64,000 nucleotides of DNA, from positions 682,001 to 746,000 of the forward strand of contig NZ_BAMS01000001.1 of NCBI RefSeq assembly GCF_000616095.1. Reading direction: 5' to 3'. Below are positions 9,529 to 18,642 of this stretch, one piece after another. Source of the stretch: Sneathiella glossodoripedis JCM 23214. Its GTDB lineage: Bacteria; Pseudomonadota; Alphaproteobacteria; Sneathiellales; Sneathiellaceae. Within the stretch, counting starts at the first letter, position 1; every line of letters starts with the position of its first letter. The position numbers were made by a program, and so were the translations under genes. The notes beneath the pieces were generated by a model. That model searched no databases. It had not been told where the DNA came from and saw only the letters and a program-made list of their open reading frames with translations.

Positions 9529-10365
9529 TTAGAATTGTTTTCGAAGCCATAGACTGGTCTCCACGGCACCTTTTCGAAGCGGAATATTATCGAGACCGCT
9601 CGCCTCGATTTCTGTTTTCATGCGGCGAGCTACATAGGCGCTTGAAAACAGGAGTTCGAAACCACAAAGCAATAAAGGCGCTACAGCCTGTTGCTCGTTG
9701 TAACCCCGCCAGTGCCAACTATCCGGATACGCAAAGGGGAGCATAATGTCGTGGATATGGATTATTACGCCTTTAGGGAGAATGGGCAAAACAGTTAGCA
9801 GTAAATGATCGACATCGCTTCCGGGCATTGCAATGTGACTGCTATCAATAAAAAGAATGTCGTTCTCTCCAAGTTGTCTGAATATTTCAGTATCGACAGA
9901 CTGAACGATATTTCCATGGATTTCGACGGGTAATTTGGATATGTCCGCCCGCGGGGCCGGATCAATTGCTGTGAAGTTGGTGTTGAGTTCACCGTCCTGC
10001 ACTGCCTGCATCATGAAACGTGTTGAATGCCCGGAACCGATTTCGATAATTGAAGACGGTTTGTATTTTCGAACCATAGAATAGGCGGATGCACCATCCA
10101 GCCGGGGAAACCAGTCCTGTTCCCATCTGGGGTAGGGGGGCGGAAATTTACCAAACTCTGCAAAGGTTTCTTGGAAGCCGGAGATAAATTTGAGAAACCT
10201 TTCAAACTCCTCTCTCTTCTGATCAAATTTCTCTTCAAGAGACGTGTAGACATGCTTTTCAGACTGCTGCGGAATACTGTCAGCATAGCGATAAGGGATA
10301 AAATATCCCTGCTTGCGAATATTAAGAAGGGTGCTGATCCCCATCCGGAGTAATCTGAAATTCAT
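9529..10365 (-). CDS. class I SAM-dependent methyltransferase-like protein
   Basis: This 278-residue protein has a Rossmann methyltransferase core. IIEIGSGHSTRF is motif I (SAM-binding glycine-rich loop), FTAIDPAPR is the acidic end of strand 2, and DILFIDSSH is a later strand, as in Methyltransf_24-type enzymes. The acceptor is not predictable. I chose ATG at 10365 because the longer frame opens only with TTG at 10386, and an AGG lies about 10 bases before the ATG. It is divergent from the crotonase-family gene. Genes of this type are often near cell-surface glycan genes, but here the neighbours give no firm clue. Confidence 0.75.
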   Translation of the reverse strand: MNFRLLRMGISTLLNIRKQGYFIPYRYADSIPQQSEKHVYTSLEEKFDQKREEFERFLKFISGFQETFAEFGKFPPPYPRWEQDWFPRLDGASAYSMVRKYKPSSIIEIGSGHSTRFMMQAVQDGELNTNFTAIDPAPRADISKLPVEIHGNIVQSVDTEIFRQLGENDILFIDSSHIAMPGSDVDHLLLTVLPILPKGVIIHIHDIMLPFAYPDSWHWRGYNEQQAVAPLLLCGFELLFSSAYVARRMKTEIEASGLDNIPLRKGAVETSLWLRKQF

Positions 10366-10477
10366 GAACTGAATACCTGCTTGCAATGTGAAGCCTGATT
10401 TAGGCTGCCCAGTTATTTTGGTAACTGAACCTGAATATGCTACAGATGATCAAAACACAATAACAGGACCAGATTTC

Positions 10478-11233
10478 ATGGGATCATTCTTCAGCTCTGT
10501 AACAAATGGCACCATTCTCACAGTTACTTTACAAAAGCCGGCGCAGCATAATGTATTGAACCCGGATGAAATGGGTGAATTGAAAGATCATTTCCTTGAA
10601 ATGAGTAAGGTTGAAGGACTCCTCGCAGTCGTTTTGACGGGAGAGGGGAAAAGCTTTTGTGCCGGAGCAAATTTGGGTGAACTGGGTGATTATAATTTTT
10701 CTGAAAATCCTTTGGAAAATTTGACGGACGCGATTGAAAATTTTCCGGCCCCTGTGATTTGCAAGTTAAATGGTGGTGTTTACGGGGGAGGTACAGATTT
10801 GGCTCTTGCCTGTGATTTCCGGGTGGGGTGTGCCTCAATGAAATGCTTTATCCCTCCGGCCAAGATTGGTATTCACTATCATCCTGCTGGTATGGCGCGC
10901 GCGGTCTCCCGGCTTGGACTTGGACCTGCAAAACGGTTGTTTCTTGCACTTGAAACCATGAACGGTCAGGAACTGAAGAATGTCGGGTTTCTGGATTATC
11001 TCGTTGAAGAGAGTGATCTCGATCAGTTTGTAGCTGATCTGGCTCAAAAAATGAGTGAACTTGCGCCGTTAAGTTTGCGTGGTATGAAAGCGACATTTAA
11101 TGACATTGCCCGTCAATCATACAATGATCAGGCAGCGCGCGAAGCCCAGCTTAAATGTCTTCAGTCAGCGGATTTTGAAGAAGGACGCAAAGCCATGGAT
11201 GAAAAGCGTCCTCCTCGATTTAAGGGTAAATGA
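10478..11233 (+). CDS. enoyl-CoA hydratase/isomerase (crotonase) family protein
   Basis: This 251-residue protein has the crotonase fold. Oxyanion-hole segments are CAGANLGEL (61-69) and NGGVYGGGTDLALACDF (98-114). The two glutamates of true enoyl-CoA hydratases are not conserved: the first position is Asp107 (GGGTDLA instead of GGGCELA) and the second is Ala128 (FIPPAK instead of FGQPE). It probably handles an acyl-CoA thioester but may be an isomerase, hydrolase or decarboxylase rather than a hydratase. I start at ATG 10478, preceded by ACAGGACC, which leaves a divergent promoter region of about 110 bases. An in-frame ATG at 10388 is possible. It ends 2 bases before the convergent receiver-like gene. 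Confidence 0.85.
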   Translation: MGSFFSSVTNGTILTVTLQKPAQHNVLNPDEMGELKDHFLEMSKVEGLLAVVLTGEGKSFCAGANLGELGDYNFSENPLENLTDAIENFPAPVICKLNGGVYGGGTDLALACDFRVGCASMKCFIPPAKIGIHYHPAGMARAVSRLGLGPAKRLFLALETMNGQELKNVGFLDYLVEESDLDQFVADLAQKMSELAPLSLRGMKATFNDIARQSYNDQAAREAQLKCLQSADFEEGRKAMDEKRPPRFKGK

Positions 11234-11235
11234 AA

Positions 11236-12005
11236 TCAGGTGATCCTGAAACGCTGTAATGTATCGGCAAGATCTGATCCGAACTGATCGCCACGCCTAA
11301 TCAAACCGACTGCGATTGGCAGTGGTTTCAAATCAGGATGCTCGGGCTCCAGACTTGTGAGCACAGCAACAGGAATATTTTTTGTGACAGGCATCGCTGA
11401 TAACGCACATGCGATGTCTATACCTGAAAGCTTGGCATGACGGCAGTTGTAATCACTAAATCGGGCTTGGTTTCGACAACGATTTGAAAGGCCTCGACAG
11501 GATCCAGAACAGTTGTTACCCGATAGCCGCAGGCTGCCAGTTCTCTCTCCACGACCTTGGCTGCTGTGCGTTGGGGCATTATTAAGATGACTTCTTTGTC
11601 CGTGACGGATACATCTGCGACATCGAACGTACTTTTATGAGGCAAGTTCCGTATAACGGTTGCAATTTCTTCGGGCGGTAGTTCTTCACCATCCAAAATT
11701 GAGCTGATTTTATCACTGAATCGTTGCAGGTCATCAAGATGTTCCGGTTTCACCTCGGTCGCTTTGCCAAGGAAATCATCCATCCTTAAGCTTAAGGGGG
11801 TCAAGCCGGGTAAATTTACTGCTTTTACTTTTAACCGAAGATTTGAAGCATCCTGAGCAAGCAACGCGGCTGCTTCTTTTGGTCCCAGTGTGCCACTTCG
11901 AACTTGTTGCATACGCACTTCTAGGCTTGCGACAACATCTCTCGCCTCATCCAGTGCTTCCTGTTCGTACTGGGCTTCCAGTTCTTCTTCACTCAAAACT
12001 CTCAT
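11236..12005 (-). CDS. response-regulator-like protein with degenerate receiver domain, frameshifted at about 11435
   Basis: The annotatable frame from 12005 stops early at 11418, but the next frame continues as LSGIDIACALSAMPVTKNIP and later VGLIRRGDQFGSDLADTLQ to a stop at 11236. The repaired protein has about 256 residues. The first 125 residues are charged and helix-rich (EEELEAQYEQEALDEARDVV); the rest follows the receiver pattern. The phospho-acceptor aspartate is replaced by Thr187 (VITTAVMP where active receivers have LLDxxMP), and the N-terminal acidic pair is missing (VILIMPQ). It is therefore likely a phosphorylation-independent pseudo-receiver. The partner is unknown. It lies downstream of hslU on the same strand, separated by a hairpin. 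Confidence 0.72.
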
Positions 12006-12121
12006 AACTACTGATCTTCCCCTCTAATCGATCGATAGGAAGAAGGTTAGGACCTGTGAGTTAAGCAATCCTAAATTCTGAAAAATGAGAGTGATAATCA
12101 GGGGTATGAAGGCAAATGTGA

Positions 12122-12151
12122 CGGGTTTTCCATAAATATTCGGAAAACCCG
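12122..12151 (-). terminator. hairpin downstream of hslU
   Basis: A perfect 10-base inverted repeat (CGGGTTTTCC and its complement) encloses a 10-base AT-rich loop, 9 bases after the hslU stop. There is no clear T-run after it on the - strand, so it may be a weak terminator or an RNA-stabilising hairpin. Confidence 0.5.
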
Positions 12152-12159
12152 GCTGAGAT

Positions 12160-13470
12160 TTAGAGGATAAATTTGGATAAATCAGAATCGGTTGTGAGAT
12201 TCCCCAGATGCTCATTTACATATGCAGCGTCGATTACAACTTCCGTGCCTGCACTATCCGCAGCAGAAAAGCTTATGTCTTCCAGAACCTTTTCAAGAAT
12301 TGTGTGAAGCCTGCGGGCGCCTATATTTTCAACCGTTGCGTTAACCTTTTCGGAGATGGCTGCGATTTCCTCAATTGCATCATCGGCGAAAGTCAGTTTC
12401 ACTTCTTCAGTTTCCAGAAGCGCTACATATTGCTTGATAAGGCTTGCCTGAGGTTCAGTAAGGATCTGTTTAAAATCTTCTTTGGTCAGCGGCGTTAGCT
12501 CAACCCTGATCGGAAGACGTCCCTGTAACTCTGGAAGTAGATCAGATGGTTTCGCGACGTGAAACGCGCCGGAGGCAATAAACAGGATGTGGTCAGTGTG
12601 CACAGTTCCATATTTTGTTGAAACGATTGTTCCCTCGATCAGAGGCAGCAAGTCTCGTTGGACACCTTCGCGGCTCACATCAGCACCCTGACGGTCACTT
12701 CTTGCACAAATCTTGTCAATTTCATCAAGAAATACGATCGCATTATTTTCGACAAGTTTGATTGCATCGCGAACAACATTGTCCTCATCCAAAAGCTTGT
12801 CGCTTTCTTCTTCAATCAAAACCTTGTAGCTGTCAGCGACTTTCATTTTTTTGGGTTTGGTGCGCTGAGGACCCATCTTGCCAAAAATATCATTTAAATT
12901 GAGCATACCCATTTGGGCACCAGGCATTCCGGGAATATCAAATGTCGGCATACCACCCGAACTGTTATCAATGAGATTAAGCTCAACTTCCTTGTCGTCG
13001 AGCTGCCCTTCTCTTAACATTTTTCTGAATTTCTGACGCGTATCTGCAGTTGCGCCTTCACCAACCAGCGCGTCCAGAACTCTCTCTTCTGCTGCCAGTT
13101 CAGCCTTGGCGACGACTTCTTTGCGCTTTTGGTCGCGAACCATGGAAATTGCTATTTCCATCAGATCGCGAATAATTTGTTCAACATCCCGGCCCACATA
13201 GCCCACTTCAGTGAATTTAGTCGCTTCCACTTTCAGGAATGGTGCATTTGCAAGTTTGGCAAGGCGTCTGGAAATTTCAGTTTTACCAACACCGGTCGGA
13301 CCAATCATCAGAATGTTCTTGGGCAGGACTTCGTCTTTCATCTCGTCAGAAAGCTGCTGTCTGCGCCAGCGGTTGCGCAGGGCAATCGCTACTGAACGTT
13401 TGGCTTCTTTTTGTCCTACAATATGCCGATCCAGTTCATAGACAATTTCACGGGGGCTCAGATTTGCCAT
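12160..13470 (-). CDS. hslU: ATP-dependent protease ATPase subunit HslU (ClpY)
   Basis: This 436-residue AAA+ unfoldase is the ATPase of the HslUV protease. Walker A GPTGVGKT is at 57-64, the pore loop is GYVG, Walker B is [11 protein letters not shown], and the C-terminal tail DLSKFIL is the segment that docks into HslV. The I-domain (about 110-240) is present. The longest frame begins TTG-ATT-ATG at 13476; the ATG at 13470 gives the standard [10 protein letters not shown] start, 2 bases after the hslV stop. It is co-transcribed with hslV. Confidence 0.97.
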   Translation of the reverse strand: MANLSPREIVYELDRHIVGQKEAKRSVAIALRNRWRRQQLSDEMKDEVLPKNILMIGPTGVGKTEISRRLAKLANAPFLKVEATKFTEVGYVGRDVEQIIRDLMEIAISMVRDQKRKEVVAKAELAAEERVLDALVGEGATADTRQKFRKMLREGQLDDKEVELNLIDNSSGGMPTFDIPGMPGAQMGMLNLNDIFGKMGPQRTKPKKMKVADSYKVLIEEESDKLLDEDNVVRDAIKLVENNAIVFLDEIDKICARSDRQGADVSREGVQRDLLPLIEGTIVSTKYGTVHTDHILFIASGAFHVAKPSDLLPELQGRLPIRVELTPLTKEDFKQILTEPQASLIKQYVALLETEEVKLTFADDAIEEIAAISEKVNATVENIGARRLHTILEKVLEDISFSAADSAGTEVVIDAAYVNEHLGNLTTDSDLSKFIL

Positions 13471-13472
13471 AA

Positions 13473-14020
13473 TCAAATACTCTCTACGGTCAGATTTTCA
13501 TTTGTGTATACACAGATTTCAGCGGCAATTGCCATTGACTTGCGGGCAACCTGCTCGGCATCCAAGCCATCAACATCGATAAGGGCTCTCGCAGCGGAGA
13601 TGCATAGTTCCCGCCCGATCCGATAGCGATAATTCCATCTTCGGGCTCCAGCACATCGCCATTTCCGGTCAGGATCAGTGAAACATCTTTGTCTACGACA
13701 GCCATCATTGCTTCCAGGCGCCGCAGGTATTTATCGGTTCGCCAGTCTTTTGCAAGTTCAACACAGGCACGTGTCAGGTTTCCGGGATGCTGCTCAAGCT
13801 TGCTTTCCAATCGCTCAAACAGGGTGAACGCATCGGCTGTTGCGCCAGCGAAGCCTACTATTACATTACCTCCAGCGCCAATTCGGCGAACCTTTTTGGC
13901 ATTGCCTTTGATAACAGTTTGGCCCAATGAAACCTGACCATCACCGGCAATAACGACTTTGTCGCCTTTGCGAATGGACAGAATTGTTGTGCCGTGCCAA
14001 CTTTTTTGTTGTTCAGACAT
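13473..14020 (-). CDS. hslV: ATP-dependent protease peptidase subunit HslV (ClpQ), frameshifted at about 13608
   Basis: The N-terminus carries the catalytic threonine (SWHGTTIL), exposed by removal of the leader, and the Ntn-hydrolase core [11 protein letters not shown]. The primary frame leaves the family sequence after IGSGGNYA. One base restored near 13608 resumes it as [19 protein letters not shown] and ends [14 protein letters not shown], giving 182 residues (E. coli HslV has 176). The stop is 2 bases before hslU. The peptidase forms a double hexamer capped by HslU and degrades unfolded or regulatory proteins. The break is in a conserved part of a normally intact gene, so sequencing error is likely. 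Confidence 0.95.
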
Positions 14021-14196
14021 GTAGTTCAGCTTTCAGCTTTGTGGTTGATCTTAGACAGACGATGTAACCATTTTCTGACCGGGGTCAAGAGCTGGTCACC
14101 TAAAACAGGCAGCAAGAAAGGTTTCCAGTTCACATAATTTGATCATGAGCGTCTGCAAACCAGTAACAAAAACGAGGGACCTGCTTGGAGATTTCA

Positions 14197-14421
14197 ATGC
14201 AACAGACTCATGATCAGAACACACGTAAAGTTGAAAAAGTAAATAACCTCAAGGCTATTTTCGATATTTTGGCGTATCTGCAGGTAGATGCATGTGAAGA
14301 CGGACATGTTGAACTGTCCGATAGGTTGGGTTTTGCAATGAACTGCGCAGAACAGGAGTTAAAGCAGCTTCAGAAAGAAAATGAAAAAGCAAGCGAACCT
14401 TCAACGCCACCTGTCGCCTGA
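14197..14421 (+). CDS. small conserved-looking protein of unknown function
   Basis: This 74-residue protein starts at ATG 14197 with GGAG 8 bases upstream. It is predicted to be soluble and helical (NLKAIFDILAYLQVDACEDG, then an acidic and lysine-rich tail with a coiled-coil-like AEQELKQLQKENEKA). It is divergent from hslV and precedes hisB by 130 bases, a gap containing no other gene. I do not recognise a family. Confidence 0.6.
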   Translation: MQQTHDQNTRKVEKVNNLKAIFDILAYLQVDACEDGHVELSDRLGFAMNCAEQELKQLQKENEKASEPSTPPVA

Positions 14422-14551
14422 TTTTACCGAAAAGTAATCCCTGTCATTCCTGCAAGCAGAGTATTTATGCGTCTTTTCTTGGTTTTGGCGACGACTCCTG
14501 CTATATCCACGCTGTGGAATTAACTAAAGTCGCTCCGTGAAAGGAATGCAC

Positions 14552-15145
14552 ATGCGTGAAGGTCGTGTTACGCGGACAACGAAAGAAACGGATATCGAGG
14601 TCTGGTTGGATCTTGATGGTACAGGCAATTATGATGTCGAGACAGGTATTGGCTTTTTGGACCATATGCTTGAACAGCTCTCCCGTCATAGTCTTATTGA
14701 TCTGAAAGTCCGCGCCAAGGGTGACCTTCACATTGATTTTCATCACACCACGGAAGATACCGGAATTGCGATCGGACAAGCCTTTTCCAAGGCACTTGGT
14801 GATTTGAAGGGTATTCGCCGTTACGCTTCTGCTCATATTCCAATGGATGAAACGCTGACCCGGGTATCACTGGATATCTCCAATCGTCCCTATCTCATTT
14901 GGAAAGTCAATTTCACTCGGGATAAACTGGGTGAGATGGATACCGAGCTTTTCAAGGAATGGTTTCAGGCTTTCGCAGGGTCCGCTGGGATCACTTTGCA
15001 TATAGAAAATCTATATGGTGAGAACAATCATCATATTATTGAAAGCTGCTTTAAGGCACTGGCACGCTCACTTCGCGATGCGGTGGAAATTGATCCGCGC
15101 AGAAGTGATGCAGTTCCTTCAACAAAAGGTGTTTTGGGCGGGTGA
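14552..15145 (+). CDS. hisB: imidazoleglycerol-phosphate dehydratase
   Basis: This 197-residue enzyme catalyses the sixth step of histidine synthesis, IGP to imidazole acetol phosphate. The metal-binding histidine motifs are visible: [25 protein letters not shown] and [14 protein letters not shown], and EIDPRR near the end. It is the monofunctional form, without a fused histidinol phosphatase. The start at 14552 has AAAGGA 6 bases upstream; GTG 14537 and ATG 14546 are weaker alternatives. It is first gene of the his cluster. Confidence 0.96.
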   Translation: MREGRVTRTTKETDIEVWLDLDGTGNYDVETGIGFLDHMLEQLSRHSLIDLKVRAKGDLHIDFHHTTEDTGIAIGQAFSKALGDLKGIRRYASAHIPMDETLTRVSLDISNRPYLIWKVNFTRDKLGEMDTELFKEWFQAFAGSAGITLHIENLYGENNHHIIESCFKALARSLRDAVEIDPRRSDAVPSTKGVLGG

Positions 15146-15234
15146 ACAAGCTCGCCTGAATTCTCATATTCCCCAACGAATGAAGTTTAGGAATTGAGCG
15201 GGTTCGCAAAATGGACCTGCTCAGGAATTTTAAA

Positions 15235-15873
15235 ATGATTGCAATTATCGATTACGGTTCCGGGAACTTGCGCTCTGCAGCCAAGGCGTTCGAGCGCTGC
15301 GTTCAGGAAACTGGTTTAAGCGAAGAGGTTGTTGTAACAAGTGATCCTGATGTAGCTGCAAAGGCGGATCGTATTGTACTGCCCGGTGTAGGAGCCTTTA
15401 AGGATTGCAAAGATGGCCTGCAGTCCGTTTCTGGAATGACCGAAGCGCTAACGGAGGCAGTTCTTGGCAGAGGCGTTCCTTTTTTTGGAATTTGCGTCGG
15501 AATGCAACTGATGGCCAGTCGCAGCCTTGAATACGGAGAAACCGACGGGCTTGGCTGGATCGGAGGCTCTGTATCACCGCTTGAGTTGAGCGATCCGACG
15601 CTGAAAATTCCGCATATGGGTTGGAATGAACTTGAAATGACTTCCGATCACGTCTTGCTGGAAGGACTTGCTGACGGGGATCACATCTATTTTGTACATA
15701 GCTATCATGTTGTAACAGAAGATCCCTCTCATGTGTTGGCGACAGTGAATTATGGTGGAACTGTTACTGCCATAATCGGGCGGGACAATATGATCGGTAC
15801 CCAGTTTCACCCAGAAAAAAGTCAAAGCGCTGGATTGAAACTGATTTCGAACTTCCTGAACTGGAAACCATGA
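15235..15873 (+). CDS. hisH: imidazole glycerol phosphate synthase, glutaminase subunit
   Basis: This 212-residue class I glutamine amidotransferase supplies ammonia to HisF. The nucleophile is in [11 protein letters not shown] and the His-Glu pair is in [13 protein letters not shown] 15235 ([14 protein letters not shown]) is the family start, with CAGGA about 10 bases upstream, rather than the in-frame ATG 15211. It ends with a 4-base overlap with the GNAT gene, so expression is coupled. Confidence 0.96.
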   Translation: MIAIIDYGSGNLRSAAKAFERCVQETGLSEEVVVTSDPDVAAKADRIVLPGVGAFKDCKDGLQSVSGMTEALTEAVLGRGVPFFGICVGMQLMASRSLEYGETDGLGWIGGSVSPLELSDPTLKIPHMGWNELEMTSDHVLLEGLADGDHIYFVHSYHVVTEDPSHVLATVNYGGTVTAIIGRDNMIGTQFHPEKSQSAGLKLISNFLNWKP

Positions 15874-16439
15874 GGCCAGAAATTATGGATGACAGTAACA
15901 AACCCATATTACAGCCTGTGATTGAGCTTATGGACGACATCAGTGATCGTGATCTTGAAGATCTTTGTATTGCTGTGGATGAAGCAGTGCTTGATGGAAA
16001 CGGTTTTGGTTGGCTCAAGCCGCCTGAGCGGAGCAAGCAAAAATCGTTTTGGCGAGGCGTTGTTACAATGCCAATGCGAGAACTTTACTGTGCCCGTTTC
16101 GAAGGGCGCATCGTGGGGTCAGCCCAGCTGATAAAACCATTTGCCAATAATGAAGCCGGGGCGCATATCGCCAATATTTCAACCTTTTTTATTGCCCCTT
16201 ATGCCCGTGGACATGGGCTGGCAATTGGTATGCTGGAGGTACTTGTTCAGTCTGCCCGTAAACAGGGTTTTAAAGCTCTGGAGGTGGATGTGAGAGAGAC
16301 CCAGAAAGCAGCCATTTCCCTAATCGAGAATAGCGGATTTGTCCGCTGGGGTGTAAAGAAGAAATATGCGTGGAACGGAGAGCGCTTTGTAAGCGGTTTC
16401 TACTATACCAAAGACCTTGAGGAGGTCGTCAAATTATGA
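15870..16439 (+). CDS. GNAT-family N-acetyltransferase inside the his cluster
   Basis: This 189-residue protein has the GNAT fold. The acetyl-CoA-binding motif A is visible as [20 protein letters not shown], with the family's later segment [20 protein letters not shown]. The substrate is unknown. It overlaps hisH (ATGA) and hisA (ATGA) by 4 bases each, so it is an integral member of the operon, but it is not a histidine pathway enzyme. Possibilities are housekeeping acetylation or drug resistance; nothing in the sequence decides. Confidence 0.88.
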   Translation: MRPEIMDDSNKPILQPVIELMDDISDRDLEDLCIAVDEAVLDGNGFGWLKPPERSKQKSFWRGVVTMPMRELYCARFEGRIVGSAQLIKPFANNEAGAHIANISTFFIAPYARGHGLAIGMLEVLVQSARKQGFKALEVDVRETQKAAISLIENSGFVRWGVKKKYAWNGERFVSGFYYTKDLEEVVKL

Positions 16440-17170
16440 ACCTGTATCCCGCAATCGATCTCAAGGATGGCAATTGCGTCCGACTGTTACGCGGCGAAAT
16501 GGATGCTGCAACGGTGTTTAACAATGATCCGGGCGCACAAGCCAAAGCGTTTCGCGATGCCGGTTTCAAGAAGATACATCTGGTGGACCTGAACGGTGCA
16601 TTTGAAGGCAAACCGGTAAATGCCGAAGCTGTTGAGCGTATTCTGGCAGCGACCGATGTTCCAGCGCAACTGGGTGGTGGTATTCGTGATCTGGAGACAA
16701 TTGAAATGTGGTTGTCGAAAGGAATTGATCGAGTCATCCTGGGCACCATTGCCTTAAAAGATCCGGAATTGGTCAAGACGGCTTGCCGTAATTTTCCGGG
16801 TCATATTGCCGTTGGAATTGATGCAAGGGATGGAATGGTTGCGATCGAAGGCTGGGCTGAGACAAGCGAGACTTCAGCCCTTGATTTGGCCCGCAAGTTT
16901 GAAGACGCAGGCGTGGATGCAATCATATATACCGATATTGATCGAGACGGCGCGCTGCAAGGGGTAAATGTTGAGGCAACTCAGTCACTTGCAAGTGCAA
17001 TTTCTATTCCTGTGATCGCATCAGGTGGTGTTGCGTCAATCAAGGATATTGAAAACCTTCTGGCTGTCAGGGATAGTGGTATTGAAGGCGTTATTATTGG
17101 TCGGGCGCTTTATGATGGGCGCATTGATCCTGCCGCAGCCTTAGAACTGGTGGAACAGGCCAATGCTTAA
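16436..17170 (+). CDS. hisA: ProFAR isomerase (phosphoribosylformimino-AICAR-phosphate isomerase)
   Basis: This 244-residue TIM-barrel enzyme opens the ribose of ProFAR in histidine synthesis. The catalytic aspartates are in the family's positions: [13 protein letters not shown] at the N-terminus and YTDIDRDG in the middle. Phosphate-binding loops are QLGGGIRD and ASGGVAS. It overlaps the upstream GNAT gene by 4 bases and the hisF gene by 8 bases. Confidence 0.97.
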   Translation: MNLYPAIDLKDGNCVRLLRGEMDAATVFNNDPGAQAKAFRDAGFKKIHLVDLNGAFEGKPVNAEAVERILAATDVPAQLGGGIRDLETIEMWLSKGIDRVILGTIALKDPELVKTACRNFPGHIAVGIDARDGMVAIEGWAETSETSALDLARKFEDAGVDAIIYTDIDRDGALQGVNVEATQSLASAISIPVIASGGVASIKDIENLLAVRDSGIEGVIIGRALYDGRIDPAAALELVEQANA

Positions 17171-17920
17171 AGCGAGAGTGATACCCTGTCTGGATGTTAA
17201 GGATGGCAGAGTTGTCAAAGGGGTTAATTTTGTTGACCTTATTGATGCTGGTGATCCGGTCGAACAGGCGCGGGTTTATGACGAACAGGGCGCTGATGAA
17301 CTTTGTTTTCTGGACATAACCGCAAGCTCTGATAATCGGGACACCATTTATGATGTGGTCCGAAGAACCGCGGAACAATGTTTCATCCACTAACCGTTGG
17401 CGGAGGTGTCAGAACTGTTGATGATGTTCGAAAACTTCTTCTTGCTGGCGCTGACAAGGTTTCCATTAACACTGCGGCGGTTACAAATCCCGAATTTGTT
17501 CGAGAAGCTGCGCAGAAATTTGGAAATCAGTGTATTGTGGTTGCAATAGACGCGAAGCAGACTGGTGAAAACAGGTTCGAAATTTTCACTCATGGGGGAC
17601 GAAACCCTACCGGAATTGATGCTGTGGAATGGGCCCGGAAGATGGCCGATTACGGTGCGGGAGAAATTTTGCTGACCTCCATGGACAGGGATGGGACGCG
17701 TTCAGGATTTAATCTTGAGCTTACCAGAGCGATTGCGGATGCTGTTAAAATTCCGGTGATCGCCTCGGGAGGTGTTGGAACTCTAGAGCATCTGGCAGAA
17801 GGAATAAGAGACGGCCATGCAACAGCTGTGTTGGCGGCTTCCATTTTCCATTTTGGAGAATACACTATCACTGAGGCCAAAGAAGCAATGCGGGATGCAG
17901 GCATTCCTGTAAGATTATAA
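17163..17920 (+). CDS. hisF: imidazole glycerol phosphate synthase, cyclase subunit, frameshifted at about 17389
   Basis: HisF makes IGP and AICAR from PRFAR and the ammonia passed from HisH. The N-terminal frame ([20 protein letters not shown]) breaks after RRTAEQCFI. The second frame resumes as [19 protein letters not shown] and runs to the end. Repair needs CCC where CC is read near 17389 and gives 252 residues, the normal length. Catalytic aspartates are in CLDVKDG and TSMDRDGT. The gene overlaps hisA. Confidence 0.95.
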
Positions 17921-17930
17921 CGGAGGCGGA

Positions 17931-18263
17931 ATGAGTAGTCAGGCTGAAATGCTGGATCGTCTCTATGAGACTGTTTTGGCTAGAAAAACGGAGACTTCTG
18001 AAAACTCCTATACCGCGAGGCTTTATGCCAAGGGCACAAAGAAAATCGCTCAGAAGGTCGGTGAAGAAGGCGTAGAGCTTTCGCTTGCGGCAGCTTTGGA
18101 GAATAAGGCTGAAATTGTAAGCGAAAGCGCTGATCTGTTGTACCATATGTGCGTATTATGGGCGAATGCGGACATCACTCCGGACATGGTGTACGCAGAA
18201 TTGGCAAAGAGAGAGGGCCTTTCAGGCCTTGATGAAAAAGCCTCCAGAAAAGAGAAGGGGTAG
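17931..18263 (+). CDS. hisE: phosphoribosyl-ATP pyrophosphatase
   Basis: This 110-residue MazG-like all-alpha enzyme hydrolyses phosphoribosyl-ATP to phosphoribosyl-AMP in the second step of histidine synthesis. The metal-binding acidic motif is KVGEEGVELSLAA followed by ESADLLYH. It is the separate HisE form, not fused to HisI. It starts 11 bases after hisF with CGGAGGCGGA directly upstream, and the HIT gene follows 5 bases later. Confidence 0.95.
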   Translation: MSSQAEMLDRLYETVLARKTETSENSYTARLYAKGTKKIAQKVGEEGVELSLAAALENKAEIVSESADLLYHMCVLWANADITPDMVYAELAKREGLSGLDEKASRKEKG

Positions 18264-18267
18264 ACAG

Positions 18268-18642
18268 ATGGCATATGATACCGAAAATATTTTTGCAAAA
18301 ATCCTCCGAGGCGAAATACCAAATAAAACGGTATATGAAGATGAAAATATTCTCGCTTTTCATGATATTGCACCGAAAACACCCGTCCATGTTTTGGTAA
18401 TACCAAAAGGTGAATATGTGGATATGGATGACTTTGCGGCGAACGCAAGCGCAGCAGAGATTGGCAACTTTTTCGCAAAGGTTGGGCAAATTGCCCGTGA
18501 TCTTGGCGTTCATGAATCCGGCTATCGGATGGTGACAAATAATGGTGAAAATGCTGGCCAGATTGTCCCTCATTTTCACGCACATATCATGGGCGGCCAA
18601 AAAATTAAGGAAGGCAGTATGGCGCGGGGGATGCAATCCTAG
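18268..18642 (+). CDS. HIT-domain nucleotide-binding protein
   Basis: This 124-residue histidine-triad protein has PHFHAHIMGG as the HxHxHxx active site and the typical N-terminus FAKILRGEIPNKTVYED (HINT type). HIT proteins hydrolyse purine nucleoside phosphoramidates. It follows hisE closely, an arrangement common in alphaproteobacteria. The ATG at 18268 has GAGAAGGGG upstream; longer frames overlap hisE and are not needed. The stop codon overlaps the stop of the convergent cyclase gene. Confidence 0.92.
   Translation: MAYDTENIFAKILRGEIPNKTVYEDENILAFHDIAPKTPVHVLVIPKGEYVDMDDFAANASAAEIGNFFAKVGQIARDLGVHESGYRMVTNNGENAGQIVPHFHAHIMGGQKIKEGSMARGMQS

Noticed and set aside
12024-12215. 63-residue reverse ORF overlapping the hslU end
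   Set aside because: It spans the hairpin and the hslU stop and has no supporting signal.
18050-18636. Two long reverse ORFs (177 and 153 residues) opposite hisE and the HIT gene
   Set aside because: Both are antisense to well-supported genes and are low-complexity, proline- and histidine-rich or cysteine-rich translations.
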